This document shows positions 16,011 to 24,900 of a stretch of DNA of 64,000 bases, piece by piece. The stretch comes from SHXO01 sp964523885 (lineage in GTDB: Bacteria; Pseudomonadota; Gammaproteobacteria; Burkholderiales; SHXO01), in NCBI GenBank assembly GCA_964523885.1, contig CAZFYX010000052.1, forward strand, positions 58,847 through 122,846, read 5' to 3'. The notes under the pieces were generated by a model, which was given only the letters and a program-made list of their open reading frames with translations, ran no database searches and was not told the DNA's origin. Numbering within the stretch: position 1 is the first letter of the stretch; each line of letters begins with the position of its first letter. The translations under genes and the position numbers were made by a program.

Positions 16011-17189
16011 CTATCCGGCTTTCTTCTCCTTTTCGGCCTTGGGCTCGGGCGGCTTCACCACCCGCACCTGCACCCCGGCGGTCAGCGCATCGGACGGGTT
16101 GAGGATGACCGCGTCGGCGGCCTCAAGTCCCGAAACCACCTCGACTTCGGTGCCGAAGTCACGGCCCAGGGCGACGGTCCTCAACACCACCCTCTGGTCC
16201 GGCCCCACCACCGCCAGCTGGGTGCCCTCGGGCCGGAACAGCAGCGTGTTGACCGGCACGACGAGCGCCGGCGCGCTGCGCGGGAGCTTGAAGTGGACCT
16301 GTGCGTAGGCCCCGGGCAGTAGCTCTCCGCTCCTGTTGTCCACCACCACCTCGACCAGCATGCTGCGCGTGGTCCGGTCGATGGATTGCGTGGTGCGCTC
16401 GAGCTTCGCCGGGAACTTCCGCCCGGGAAACTCCGCCAGCGTGAGCTCGGCAGGCACGCCCGGCACCGCCTCGTGAGAGTAAGTCTGTGGCACCTGCACG
16501 TACACGCGCAGGCGATCGGCCGCGGCGATGTGGAACATGGCCTTGCCGCCCCCGTTGCCGGCATCGATGAGCGCACCCACATCCACGTTGCGCGCCGTGA
16601 TGATGCCGTCGAACGGCGCGTAGATGCGCTTGAACGACTGCATCTTCTCCAGACGGGACACGTTGAACCTGGCCGACTGCACCGCCGCCAGCCGCGCCTG
16701 CGCGTTGGACTGCGCCTGGTCGAGGTCCTGCTTCGACACGATCCCGCTGGCCCCCAGCTCGGTCCAGCGCGTCGCAGTCCGGTTGGCGAGCTCGTAGTTG
16801 GCCTGCGCCGTGGCCAGGTCCGCACGCGCCTGCTGCAGCTGGTCGTCGACCTCCGGGGTCTCGATCTCGGCCAGCAGCTGGCCGGCCTTCACCTTCGCGC
16901 CGATGTCGGCGTACCAGCGCTTCAGGTAGCCGTTGGTGCGGGCGTAGATGGGCGTGTCGATGAACGCCTCGACGTTGCCGGGCAGCACGAGCTCCTGTGC
17001 ACCGGCGCCGGCCTTGGCTTTCGTCACCGACACGGTCGGGATGGTGAGCACCTGGGCCTGCTTGAGCGATTCGTGCGCATTCAGCCGCGGCAGCAATCCC
17101 GCCGTCAGCGCCGCTGCGAGCAGCAGCACGCCGCCCAGCAGGACGATCCAACCCCACCGCCGTGGCGGCTGCGACTGTCCGGCACTCAT
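16011..17189 (-). CDS. RND efflux periplasmic adaptor (membrane fusion protein)
   Basis: A 392-residue HlyD/AcrA-family adaptor. It has an N-terminal membrane anchor (WGWIVLLGGVLLLAAALTAG) and a split lipoyl/barrel-sandwich domain (LPGNVEAFIDTPIYARTNGY ... IYAPFDGIITARNVDVGALI). Between the halves is a helical hairpin of ~70 residues (QLQQARADLATAQANYELAN). A beta-barrel and a membrane-proximal domain close the chain, which ends in a Lys/Glu tail. It starts 25 nt after the permease stop and so is second in the operon. No outer-membrane factor gene adjoins, so a TolC-like channel must be encoded elsewhere. Substrates cannot be read from sequence. Confidence 0.93.
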   Translation of the reverse strand: MSAGQSQPPRRWGWIVLLGGVLLLAAALTAGLLPRLNAHESLKQAQVLTIPTVSVTKAKAGAGAQELVLPGNVEAFIDTPIYARTNGYLKRWYADIGAKVKAGQLLAEIETPEVDDQLQQARADLATAQANYELANRTATRWTELGASGIVSKQDLDQAQSNAQARLAAVQSARFNVSRLEKMQSFKRIYAPFDGIITARNVDVGALIDAGNGGGKAMFHIAAADRLRVYVQVPQTYSHEAVPGVPAELTLAEFPGRKFPAKLERTTQSIDRTTRSMLVEVVVDNRSGELLPGAYAQVHFKLPRSAPALVVPVNTLLFRPEGTQLAVVGPDQRVVLRTVALGRDFGTEVEVVSGLEAADAVILNPSDALTAGVQVRVVKPPEPKAEKEKKAG

Positions 17190-17214
17190 CTCGTCTCCAT
17201 CCTCTCCCCGTGCG

Positions 17215-20200
17215 TCACACCGTCACCGGCTGCTGCCGGCGCCCGCGCCAGCCGTGGATGAGCGCGAACACCACCGGGACGAAGAACAGCGTGGCCAGCG
17301 TGGCGAACACCAGGCCGCCGATCACCGCCCGGCCCAGCGGCGCGTTCTGCTCGCCGCCCTCCCCAAGCCCCAGCGACATCGGCAGCATGCCGATGATCAT
17401 CGCGAGCGCAGTCATGAGCACCGGGCGGAAGCGGTTCACCCCGGCCTCGACCGCTGCGACCCAGGCGCTGTCTCCCGCCTGCAGGCGCTCGCGCGCGAAG
17501 CTCACCACCAGGATGCTGTTCGCGGTGGCGATCCCCATCGCCATGATCGCACCGGTGAGGGCCGGCACGCTGACGGTGGTCTGGGTGACGAACAGCATCC
17601 ACACGATCCCCGCCAGCGCCGCGGGCAGCGCGGTGATGATGATGAACGGGTCGAGCCAGGACTGGAAGTTCACTACCATCAGCAGGTAGACCAGGACGAT
17701 GGCGAACACCAGTCCCCACAGCAGGCCACGGAACGACGACAGCATCGTCTCCACCTGTCCGCGCACGATCAGGCGCGAGCCCTTCGGCAGGTCCTTCCCG
17801 CCCTCGTCGACGATCCGCAGGACCTCGTCCGCCACCCCGCCCAGGTCGCGGCCCTGCACTCCGGCATAGATGTCGATCACCGGCTGCACATTCCAGTGGC
17901 TGATGACTGCGCGCTCGACGCCGCGGGTCACGGTGGCGAAATTGCCGAGGATGTCGGCACGGTTGCCATCACCGCTGATCGGGATGTTGGCCATCGCCTG
18001 CAGCGAATCGATCTTGTATGGCGGCGCCTGGGTGATGATGTTGTAGCTCACCCCGGTCTTCGGGTTGAGGAAGAACGTCGGATTGGTCTGGAAGCTGCCC
18101 GAGAGCGTGATCAGCAGGTTGGACGCCATGTCGCGCTGGGTGAAGCCGGCCTGCTGCGCCTTGGTGCGGTCGACCACCACGTCGAGCCTGGGCTGGTCGA
18201 ACGGCTGCTGGATGCGCAGGTCGGCGATGCCGGGCACGTTCTTGATCTTCTCCAGCAGCGCGGCGGCGAACCTGCGGTTCTCCTCCACCTTGCGTCCGAC
18301 CACCTGGATGTCGATCGGGGCCGGCAACCCGAAGTTGAGGATCTGGCTGACGATGTCGGCCGGGAGGAAGGCGAACGACACGCCCGGAAACGCCTCCGGC
18401 AGCAGCGCCCGCAGCCGCTGCACGTAGTCCCCGGTCGGGCGATGCCCGTGCTTGAGCGACACCATGATGTCGGCGTCGGCGGGGCCGATGGTGCCCGAGT
18501 TGTTGTAGGTGAGGTTCGTGCCGCTCGCCGGCATCCCGATGTTGTCGAGGATGGTCTCCAGCTCGCCGGGCGGGATCACCTCGCGGATGCGAGCCTCCAC
18601 CAGGTCGCACAGCCGCGCGGTCTCCTCGATCCTCGTGCCGGTCTTCGCCCGCACGTGCAGCTTGAACTGCCCGGCGTCCACCGCCGGGAAGAAGTCGCGT
18701 CCCACCCACGGGAGCAGCGCCGCGGAGACCGCGCAGCCGGCGAGCACCAGTCCGATGACCAGCAGCGGCCGGCCCGTCCCGTACTCCAGCATCCCACGGT
18801 AGCCGTCGCGCAGGCGGGAGAACCCGGCCTCGAACCCGCGGTGCCCGTGCGCGAACACGTCCCACCAGTGCGCCCGGGTGTGCTTCGGATGCACGCGCAG
18901 CAGGTACTTGGCCAGGGTCGGCACCAGCGTGCGCGAGAAGAAGTACGAGGCCAGCATGGCGAACACCACGGCCATGGCCAGCGGCACGAACAGGTAGCGC
19001 GCCACGCCGGTGAGGAAGAACATCGGCACGAACACGATGCAGATGCACAGGGTAGACACGAAGGTGGGCACCGCGATCTGCTGGGCCCCGTCGAGGATGG
19101 ACTGCTCGAGCGGCTTGCCCTGCTCCAGGTGCTGGGTGATGTTCTCGATGGCGACCGTCGCGTCGTCGACCAGGATGCCCACGGCCAGCGCGAGGCCGCC
19201 CAGCGTCATGATGTTGATCGTCTCGCCCAGCGCGGACAGGATCGCGATCGAGGTCAGGATCGACAGCGGGATCGACACCGCGATGATGAGGGTGCTGCGC
19301 ACGCTGCCGAGGAACAGCAGGATCATCAGCGCGGTCAGGCACGCGGCGAGGATGGCCTCGAAGATCACCCCGTCCACCGCCGCGCGCACGAACAGCGACT
19401 GGTCGATGGCGGTCTGGATGTTGAAGCCGGCCGGCAGCGCGGCCTGGATCCGCGGCAGCTCGGCCTTCACGCGGGACACGATGTCCAGCGTGGACGCCGT
19501 GCCGTACTTCAGGATCGTCAGCAGCACCGCACGCTCGCCGTCGTGGCGCACGATGTTGGTCTGCGGCTGGAAGCCGTCGCGCACCGTGGCGACGTCGCGG
19601 ATGTAGACCGTGCCGCCGTTGGCCACGGTACGCACCGGCATGTCGTTGAGCTCCTGCACCGTGCGCGGGCTGCCGTTGAGCGCCACGTCGTACTCGAACG
19701 AGCCGATCTTCACCAGGCCGGTGGGCAGGATCAGGTTCTGCTGCGCCAGCGCCGCGACCACATCCTGCGGCCCCAGCCCCTTCGCCTGCAGCAGCCGGGG
19801 GTCGATGTCCACCATGACCTGCCGGGTCTTGCCCCCGTAGGGCGTGGGCATCACCGCACCCTGCACCGTCGCGAGCTGCGTACGCATGAAGCTGTTGGCG
19901 GTGTCGTTGATCTCGTGCTCGGGGATGCTGTTGCTCGACAGCGCGAGCCCGAAGATGGGCACCGTGGAGGCGCTGTACTGCAGGATCAGCGGCGGCGTCG
20001 CGCCGGGCGGGAAGGCATAGAGCATCGTCTGCGCGATGGCGACGATCTGGGCCAGGCTGGTCTGGATGTTGGCGCTCGGGTGGAAGAACACCTTCACCAC
20101 GCCCACGCCGTTGCTGGTCTGCGACTCGATGTGCTCGATGTCGTTGACCGTCGCGGTCATCGCCCGCTCGAACGAGGCGACCATCCGCCCTTCCATCTCT

Positions 20201-20370
20201 TCGGAGGACAACCCGGTGTAGCGCCAGATCACGCTGACCACCGGGATGTCGATGTTGGGAAAGATGTCGACCGGGGTGCGCAGGATCGCCAGCGGCCCGA
20301 TGATGAGCAGCAGCAGCGCGAGGACGATGAAGGTGTAGGGCCGGCGCAGGGCCAGCTGGACGATCCACAT
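17215..20370 (-). CDS. RND efflux transporter permease (AcrB/HAE-like family)
   Basis: A 1051-residue inner-membrane RND pump with the usual two-fold layout of 12 membrane spans and two large periplasmic loops. The N-terminus PYTFIVLALLLLIIGPLAIL and TPVDIFPNIDIPVVSV is typical. TM4 holds the proton-relay aspartates Asp402-Asp403 in GILVDDATVAIEN. In TM10 the sequence is MGIATANSILVVSF, so Ala950 stands where AcrB has its relay lysine (Lys940 in GLSAKNAIL). This marks a divergent RND branch with a different proton path. The permease precedes its adaptor, the reverse of acrAB order. Drug, lipid or siderophore export are all possible. Confidence 0.93.
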   Translation of the reverse strand: MWIVQLALRRPYTFIVLALLLLIIGPLAILRTPVDIFPNIDIPVVSVIWRYTGLSSEEMEGRMVASFERAMTATVNDIEHIESQTSNGVGVVKVFFHPSANIQTSLAQIVAIAQTMLYAFPPGATPPLILQYSASTVPIFGLALSSNSIPEHEINDTANSFMRTQLATVQGAVMPTPYGGKTRQVMVDIDPRLLQAKGLGPQDVVAALAQQNLILPTGLVKIGSFEYDVALNGSPRTVQELNDMPVRTVANGGTVYIRDVATVRDGFQPQTNIVRHDGERAVLLTILKYGTASTLDIVSRVKAELPRIQAALPAGFNIQTAIDQSLFVRAAVDGVIFEAILAACLTALMILLFLGSVRSTLIIAVSIPLSILTSIAILSALGETINIMTLGGLALAVGILVDDATVAIENITQHLEQGKPLEQSILDGAQQIAVPTFVSTLCICIVFVPMFFLTGVARYLFVPLAMAVVFAMLASYFFSRTLVPTLAKYLLRVHPKHTRAHWWDVFAHGHRGFEAGFSRLRDGYRGMLEYGTGRPLLVIGLVLAGCAVSAALLPWVGRDFFPAVDAGQFKLHVRAKTGTRIEETARLCDLVEARIREVIPPGELETILDNIGMPASGTNLTYNNSGTIGPADADIMVSLKHGHRPTGDYVQRLRALLPEAFPGVSFAFLPADIVSQILNFGLPAPIDIQVVGRKVEENRRFAAALLEKIKNVPGIADLRIQQPFDQPRLDVVVDRTKAQQAGFTQRDMASNLLITLSGSFQTNPTFFLNPKTGVSYNIITQAPPYKIDSLQAMANIPISGDGNRADILGNFATVTRGVERAVISHWNVQPVIDIYAGVQGRDLGGVADEVLRIVDEGGKDLPKGSRLIVRGQVETMLSSFRGLLWGLVFAIVLVYLLMVVNFQSWLDPFIIITALPAALAGIVWMLFVTQTTVSVPALTGAIMAMGIATANSILVVSFARERLQAGDSAWVAAVEAGVNRFRPVLMTALAMIIGMLPMSLGLGEGGEQNAPLGRAVIGGLVFATLATLFFVPVVFALIHGWRGRRQQPVTV

Positions 20371-20549
20371 GATGGTGCCGCTCGTCCTGGTGCCGCGCGG
20401 GTGCGGCGCCGGACTGGTTCTGTTGCCGGCCGCTCGCCCTGCACGGGCTGCGCCGCCCCCGGTTCACTCCCGGGTCCTGCTCCGGCCCCGGTCGTCGCAT
20501 GATACCGGGGAAGACCGCCGGCCACAGCACCGCCCGTCTGGCGTGCCTC

Positions 20550-21728
20550 CTAGCGCCAGACGATGAGCATCAGGTAGGCACCGAACAGCATCAGGTGCAC
20601 CGCGCCTTGCAGCACGTTGGTGCGGCCGCTGGCGAAGGTGAGCGTAGCCAGGAGCAGCGTCAGCACCAGCATCGGCTGCTCCACGCCCTGCAGGCCGAGC
20701 ACCACCGGCACGTGCTGGGTCATCCCGATCAGCAGCACTGCCGGGATGGTCAGGGCGAGCGTGGCCAGGGCCGATCCCAGCAGGATGTTGACCGCCCTCT
20801 GCATGCGGTTGTCGAGCGCGGCACGGATGCCGCCGATTCCTTCCGGCGTGAGCACCAGCAGCGCCAGCAGGAGCCCGCCGAGCGCCGAGGGTGCGTGGTG
20901 CACCTCGATGCCATGGTCCAGCAGCAGCGCGAGGCGATGGGCGAGGAACATGACCAGCGCCAGGTAGGCGACCAGCAGCACGACCGGGCGCAGCGGCCCG
21001 CCGTCCGCGTGGTTCGGCAGCGCCTCCGGCACATCCGCGTCGCCGTTGTCGTCCACGAAGTAGGCGCGGTGGCGGATGGTCTGCACCGCGAGGAACACCG
21101 CGTACAGGCCCAGGCACATCACCACGAGGAAACCCTCCTGCTGCGCGGAGAACATCGCATCGGGCGCCGACTGGGTGAAGTTGGGGACGATCAGGCTGAA
21201 CATCGCCAATGCCAGGATCACGCTGAGGTACGCGTTGACCCCGCGCAGGTTGTAGCTCTGCTCGTGGTAGCGCAGGCCGCCCAGCAGCAGCGCCAGGCCC
21301 ACCAGGCCGTTGAGCACGATCATGAGCACCGCGAACATCGCATCGCGGGCCAGCTCGGGGTTGGCCTCGCCCGTGACCATCACCATGCGCAAGGTGAAGA
21401 TTTCGATGCTCGACACCGACAGCGTGAGCAGCAGGGTGCCGTAGGGCTCGCCGACGCGCTCGGCGAGATGCTCCGCGTGGCGCACGACCGCCATCGAGCC
21501 CCAGACGATGACCCCGAACAGCCAGGCGAACAGCAGCAGGCCGCGGACGGAGGCCGAGGCGTCGAGCAGCCAGGCATCGCCGACTGCACCGAACACCATG
21601 GCCGACAGCGCCACGACTGGTAGCGCGACCTCGCGCGACATCCAACTCACGGCCAGGGCACCGAAGACCCATCGCGACGCGGACCCGGTCGGACCATAGG
21701 CATCGCTTCTCGCAACCGCAAACGCCAC
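20550..21728 (-). CDS. ChaA-type Ca2+(Na+,K+)/H+ antiporter
   Basis: A 392-residue cation/proton exchanger of the CaCA superfamily with about 11 membrane spans. The first alpha-repeat carries GEPYGTLLLTLSVSSIEI, closely matching E. coli ChaA. The second carries the acidic signature LLVLTPEGIGGIRAALDNRM. A cytosolic loop between halves is His/Asp-rich (VDDNGDADVPEALPNHADGG). The start is a GTG at 21728 with GAGGGAG upstream; an internal ATG (MSREVALPV) would remove ~29 residues. Role: cation and alkaline pH homeostasis. It lies downstream of the giant autotransporter on the same strand, 174 nt after its stop. Confidence 0.88.
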   Translation of the reverse strand: MAFAVARSDAYGPTGSASRWVFGALAVSWMSREVALPVVALSAMVFGAVGDAWLLDASASVRGLLLFAWLFGVIVWGSMAVVRHAEHLAERVGEPYGTLLLTLSVSSIEIFTLRMVMVTGEANPELARDAMFAVLMIVLNGLVGLALLLGGLRYHEQSYNLRGVNAYLSVILALAMFSLIVPNFTQSAPDAMFSAQQEGFLVVMCLGLYAVFLAVQTIRHRAYFVDDNGDADVPEALPNHADGGPLRPVVLLVAYLALVMFLAHRLALLLDHGIEVHHAPSALGGLLLALLVLTPEGIGGIRAALDNRMQRAVNILLGSALATLALTIPAVLLIGMTQHVPVVLGLQGVEQPMLVLTLLLATLTFASGRTNVLQGAVHLMLFGAYLMLIVWR

Positions 21729-21803
21729 ATCGCCTGCTCCCTCAGCCGCAGCGGTGCGGGGAGTCTACGGGAACTGGATGGGCCGCGCGCGCAGGATTAC
21801 CGC

Positions 21804-21872
21804 TCCGACGGGCCGCCAGGCCACCTCGAAGCGAGTGCGCTGCCTTCGGCAGGCACCGCATCGCCCGTCGGA
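21804..21872 (-). terminator. Structured 3' region after the giant autotransporter
   Basis: Ten-base perfect arms TCCGACGGGC and GCCCGTCGGA enclose a 49-nt loop that holds a second tight hairpin, CTGCC-TTC-GGCAG (21840-21852). It lies 31 nt past the autotransporter stop. There is no T-run. It could end or protect the very long mRNA. Confidence 0.5.
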
Positions 21873-21902
21873 AGCAGGCCCTGATTGCACACAGCGCAAG
21901 AG

Positions 21903-24900
21903 TCAGAACGCATACCGGATGTAGCCGAGCACGCCATAGGCGCTGTAGCCCTCGCGGAACTCGCCGTTGAACTGCAGCGATGTGGAAAACCCGTTCCCTT
22001 GGAGGTAGGTGACACCGGCACCGATCGTCGCCCCACTGCCCCCCGAGTCGGTCTCCGGGAGGGAGAATGATGCACCCGGCACCCCGGCGAACGCGCCCGA
22101 GATGGTGTTGTCGCCGATACCGAAGTCGTAGTTCCAGGCGGCGCGCACCTCCGGGACCCAGCGACCGTTGCCGGCTTCGATGACGTGCGCCACGCGCAAG
22201 CCCAGCTCCGACGAGAGTGCTTCGGTGCTGTGGCCATCCACGCGCAGGTTGACGCTGCCGGCACCTGTCTCGGCGAACCCGTCTTCCGACAGGTACACGT
22301 AGCGCAGAGCCGCATACGGTCCGATCAGCCAGTTCGCATGGCGCACGTCGTACCCGGTGCCCAGGTAGGCGGCCCAGAGATCGCCATCGTGGTCGCTTTT
22401 CGCGGTGCGCTGCAGGTTTCCGATGACGAGGTTGCGGGTGTTGTCGTAGCTCTGGCGGCCGTAGGACAGCATGGTGTCGACGTGCACCGGACCGGAGAAC
22501 CAGGTGCCGTAGACGGAGGCTGCAGTCGTATCGACGTCCCCGTTGCCGGCGTTGGCATCCAGGTCGATGTTGCTCTGTGAATAGCTGACGCTCGCCCCCA
22601 GAATGAGATGGTCACCCGGCATGTAGTCGAGTCCCAGGGTCAACCCCGCCATGTCGTAGTGCAGGCCGGGGAACCCGTCATCCGGATCCTGGTGTCCCCA
22701 TTGCCCGAACGAATCGAGCCAGACACCCCAGCGCCGGCGCGACTCGATCTGCAGGTCACGCCCGACCACACCCCCGAGACCGGCATCCGCGCTCGCTGCC
22801 ACGTCGTTATAGGCGAGGAACACCGCCTGCTGCGAGGCACCCGAGGGCAGCCAGGCACCGACACCGCTGAGCCCCACCCCGCCGCGCATGCGCAGCCCGG
22901 ACAGGTGCTCCTGAAGCATGTGGCCGTACTGCTGTGCCATCGCCTGGCTGGCCCGGGTACCGCTCTGATAGGCAGCCGGGCTGAGGGTCGCCATCAGCGG
23001 TCCCACCTGGGACGCGGGAAGGCCCTGCACTTCTCCGAGCACCGTGGAGAGATCCCCCGTTGCCGTGGGGAGGACGGTGTCGAAGTAGACTGCCATGGTC
23101 CGCTGCAGATCGTTGCCGGCCAGCGTGGTGAAACTGCGGACCGAGGCGGTGATCTCTCCTGCGTCGGGCGACTGCGCATAGCTGAAGCTCACCAGGGGAG
23201 TTGGGTCGGGCAGGACCACCGAGTCGAAATGGCCGAGGAGGCCGTGCCCGTCGGCGGTTTCCAGGACCTTGTACTTGCTCTGATCGACATAGGCGCCCGG
23301 CCCCTTCATCACCCGGAACTCGCCCGCCAGTTGCGCGGTCCCGCCCTCGACCCGGAGCCTGCCCTGGCTGCCATCCGGGTAGATCCAGGCCCGGAAGACG
23401 CCGTTCGGATCGAACGTGTATGGCGCGTTGATCTGCAACGTGCCGCCGCTGACTTCGAGCTCGCGCATGGTGGGCAGATTCGAGAGCATGAACGTGCCCC
23501 CCGCGTCCTTGGCAACGCGCTCGAAGGCGAGGATGCTGCCGGGGAAGGCACCTTGCCCGCGCAGCGCGAGCGTGTCGATTCCCGTGCCACCGTCGAGCGT
23601 ACCGACGCTGCCGCCCAGCCCGTTCACCCGGGCGCCCCCGATCAGGATCAGGCGGTCGTCCCCGTCGTCCAGCCGGACGAGCCCGGTCGTGAGTGAGTTG
23701 GCTCCGAGTTCCAGGCGATCATTCCCCGCCCCGGCGCTGATCGCGGTGCCCAGGCGCGTTTCCAATCCGTGCCCGAAGCTCGTGCCCAGGAGCGCGGTCG
23801 TCACGCTGATGGTGCCGTTGTTCACGATCCGATCGTCACCTGCGCCGGTGGCGATTCCTGTCGCCATCGCGGTCATGTCATCGGACGAGAAGAAGTCACG
23901 CCGGGCCTCGGCCTGGGCATGAACGACGATCGATCCGTCGTTGACCACCAGGTCATTGCCATCCCCGGTGACGATACCGCGAGCCGTGGCAGTCGCCGAG
24001 GCACTCACGGCCGACTGCCCGCCGAAGACAGTCGCGATGTTGTCGGCCGTGGCGGTAGCGGTGACCGCCAGCTGCCCCGCGTTCTGTATGAACGCACCCG
24101 CGCCCTGCAATTCGATGCCGGTCGCGGACGCCGACGCGAACGCACCCGAAGTGGCATTGCGCGCCTCCGATACCGTGTACTGGTCCTTGGCGACGAGGGC
24201 CCCGGCCAGCGGCGCATCGAGCGTGATCGTGCCGGTCTTCTTGTCGAACGCGGTCACCTGCGCGTAGTCGTCCGCATTGGCGCCGGTGAGGAAGCGGACC
24301 CACTTGCCCACGAACAGGTCCGGGTCCGCGTCGATCTGCGAGGCGTCGACGAAGTTCGTGCTGAGGGCAGCGGCGTCCGACGATGCGGCCGACTTCAGAT
24401 CCGCTGCCGTGCCGCCGATCTTGCCGCCCTGCGCACTGGCGGTCGCTGCTGCCAGGGCAGTGACCGAGATACTGCCGGCGCTGCGATTGAGGACCGCACC
24501 CGTCCCGGTACTGCGAATACCCCACGTCTGCGCCCTCGCAGTCCCGTCCGCGTACGCTTCGCTCTCGTTGTACTGATCCGCGTTCGAGATGGCGGTCGCT
24601 GTACTGCCTGCATCGGACCGCACGACCACGCTTCCCGAATTGTCGACCCGGTCGTATCCGGCGCCCAGGTCCAGCCCGATCGCGGTTGCATCCGCTCGGG
24701 CATCGGCCCAGTTGAACGACTGGTTGGCATTCCAGCCCAGGAGCCCGCACAGCCAGCTCGAGCCGTCACAACTGGAGGTCGCGCCGTTGACGGTCGCAGT
24801 GGCCGCAGAGATCACCTCGATTCCGGCAGCCGCCGCATTGATGATCCGGTCGTCACCACCCGCGGTCGACGCACCCAGCGTCGTGGCGATGGCCTCGAAC

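Noticed and set aside
16948..20502. 1184-codon plus-strand open frame opposite the RND permease
   Set aside because: Low-complexity His/Arg/Gln product; a GC-rich shadow of a clear RND transporter.
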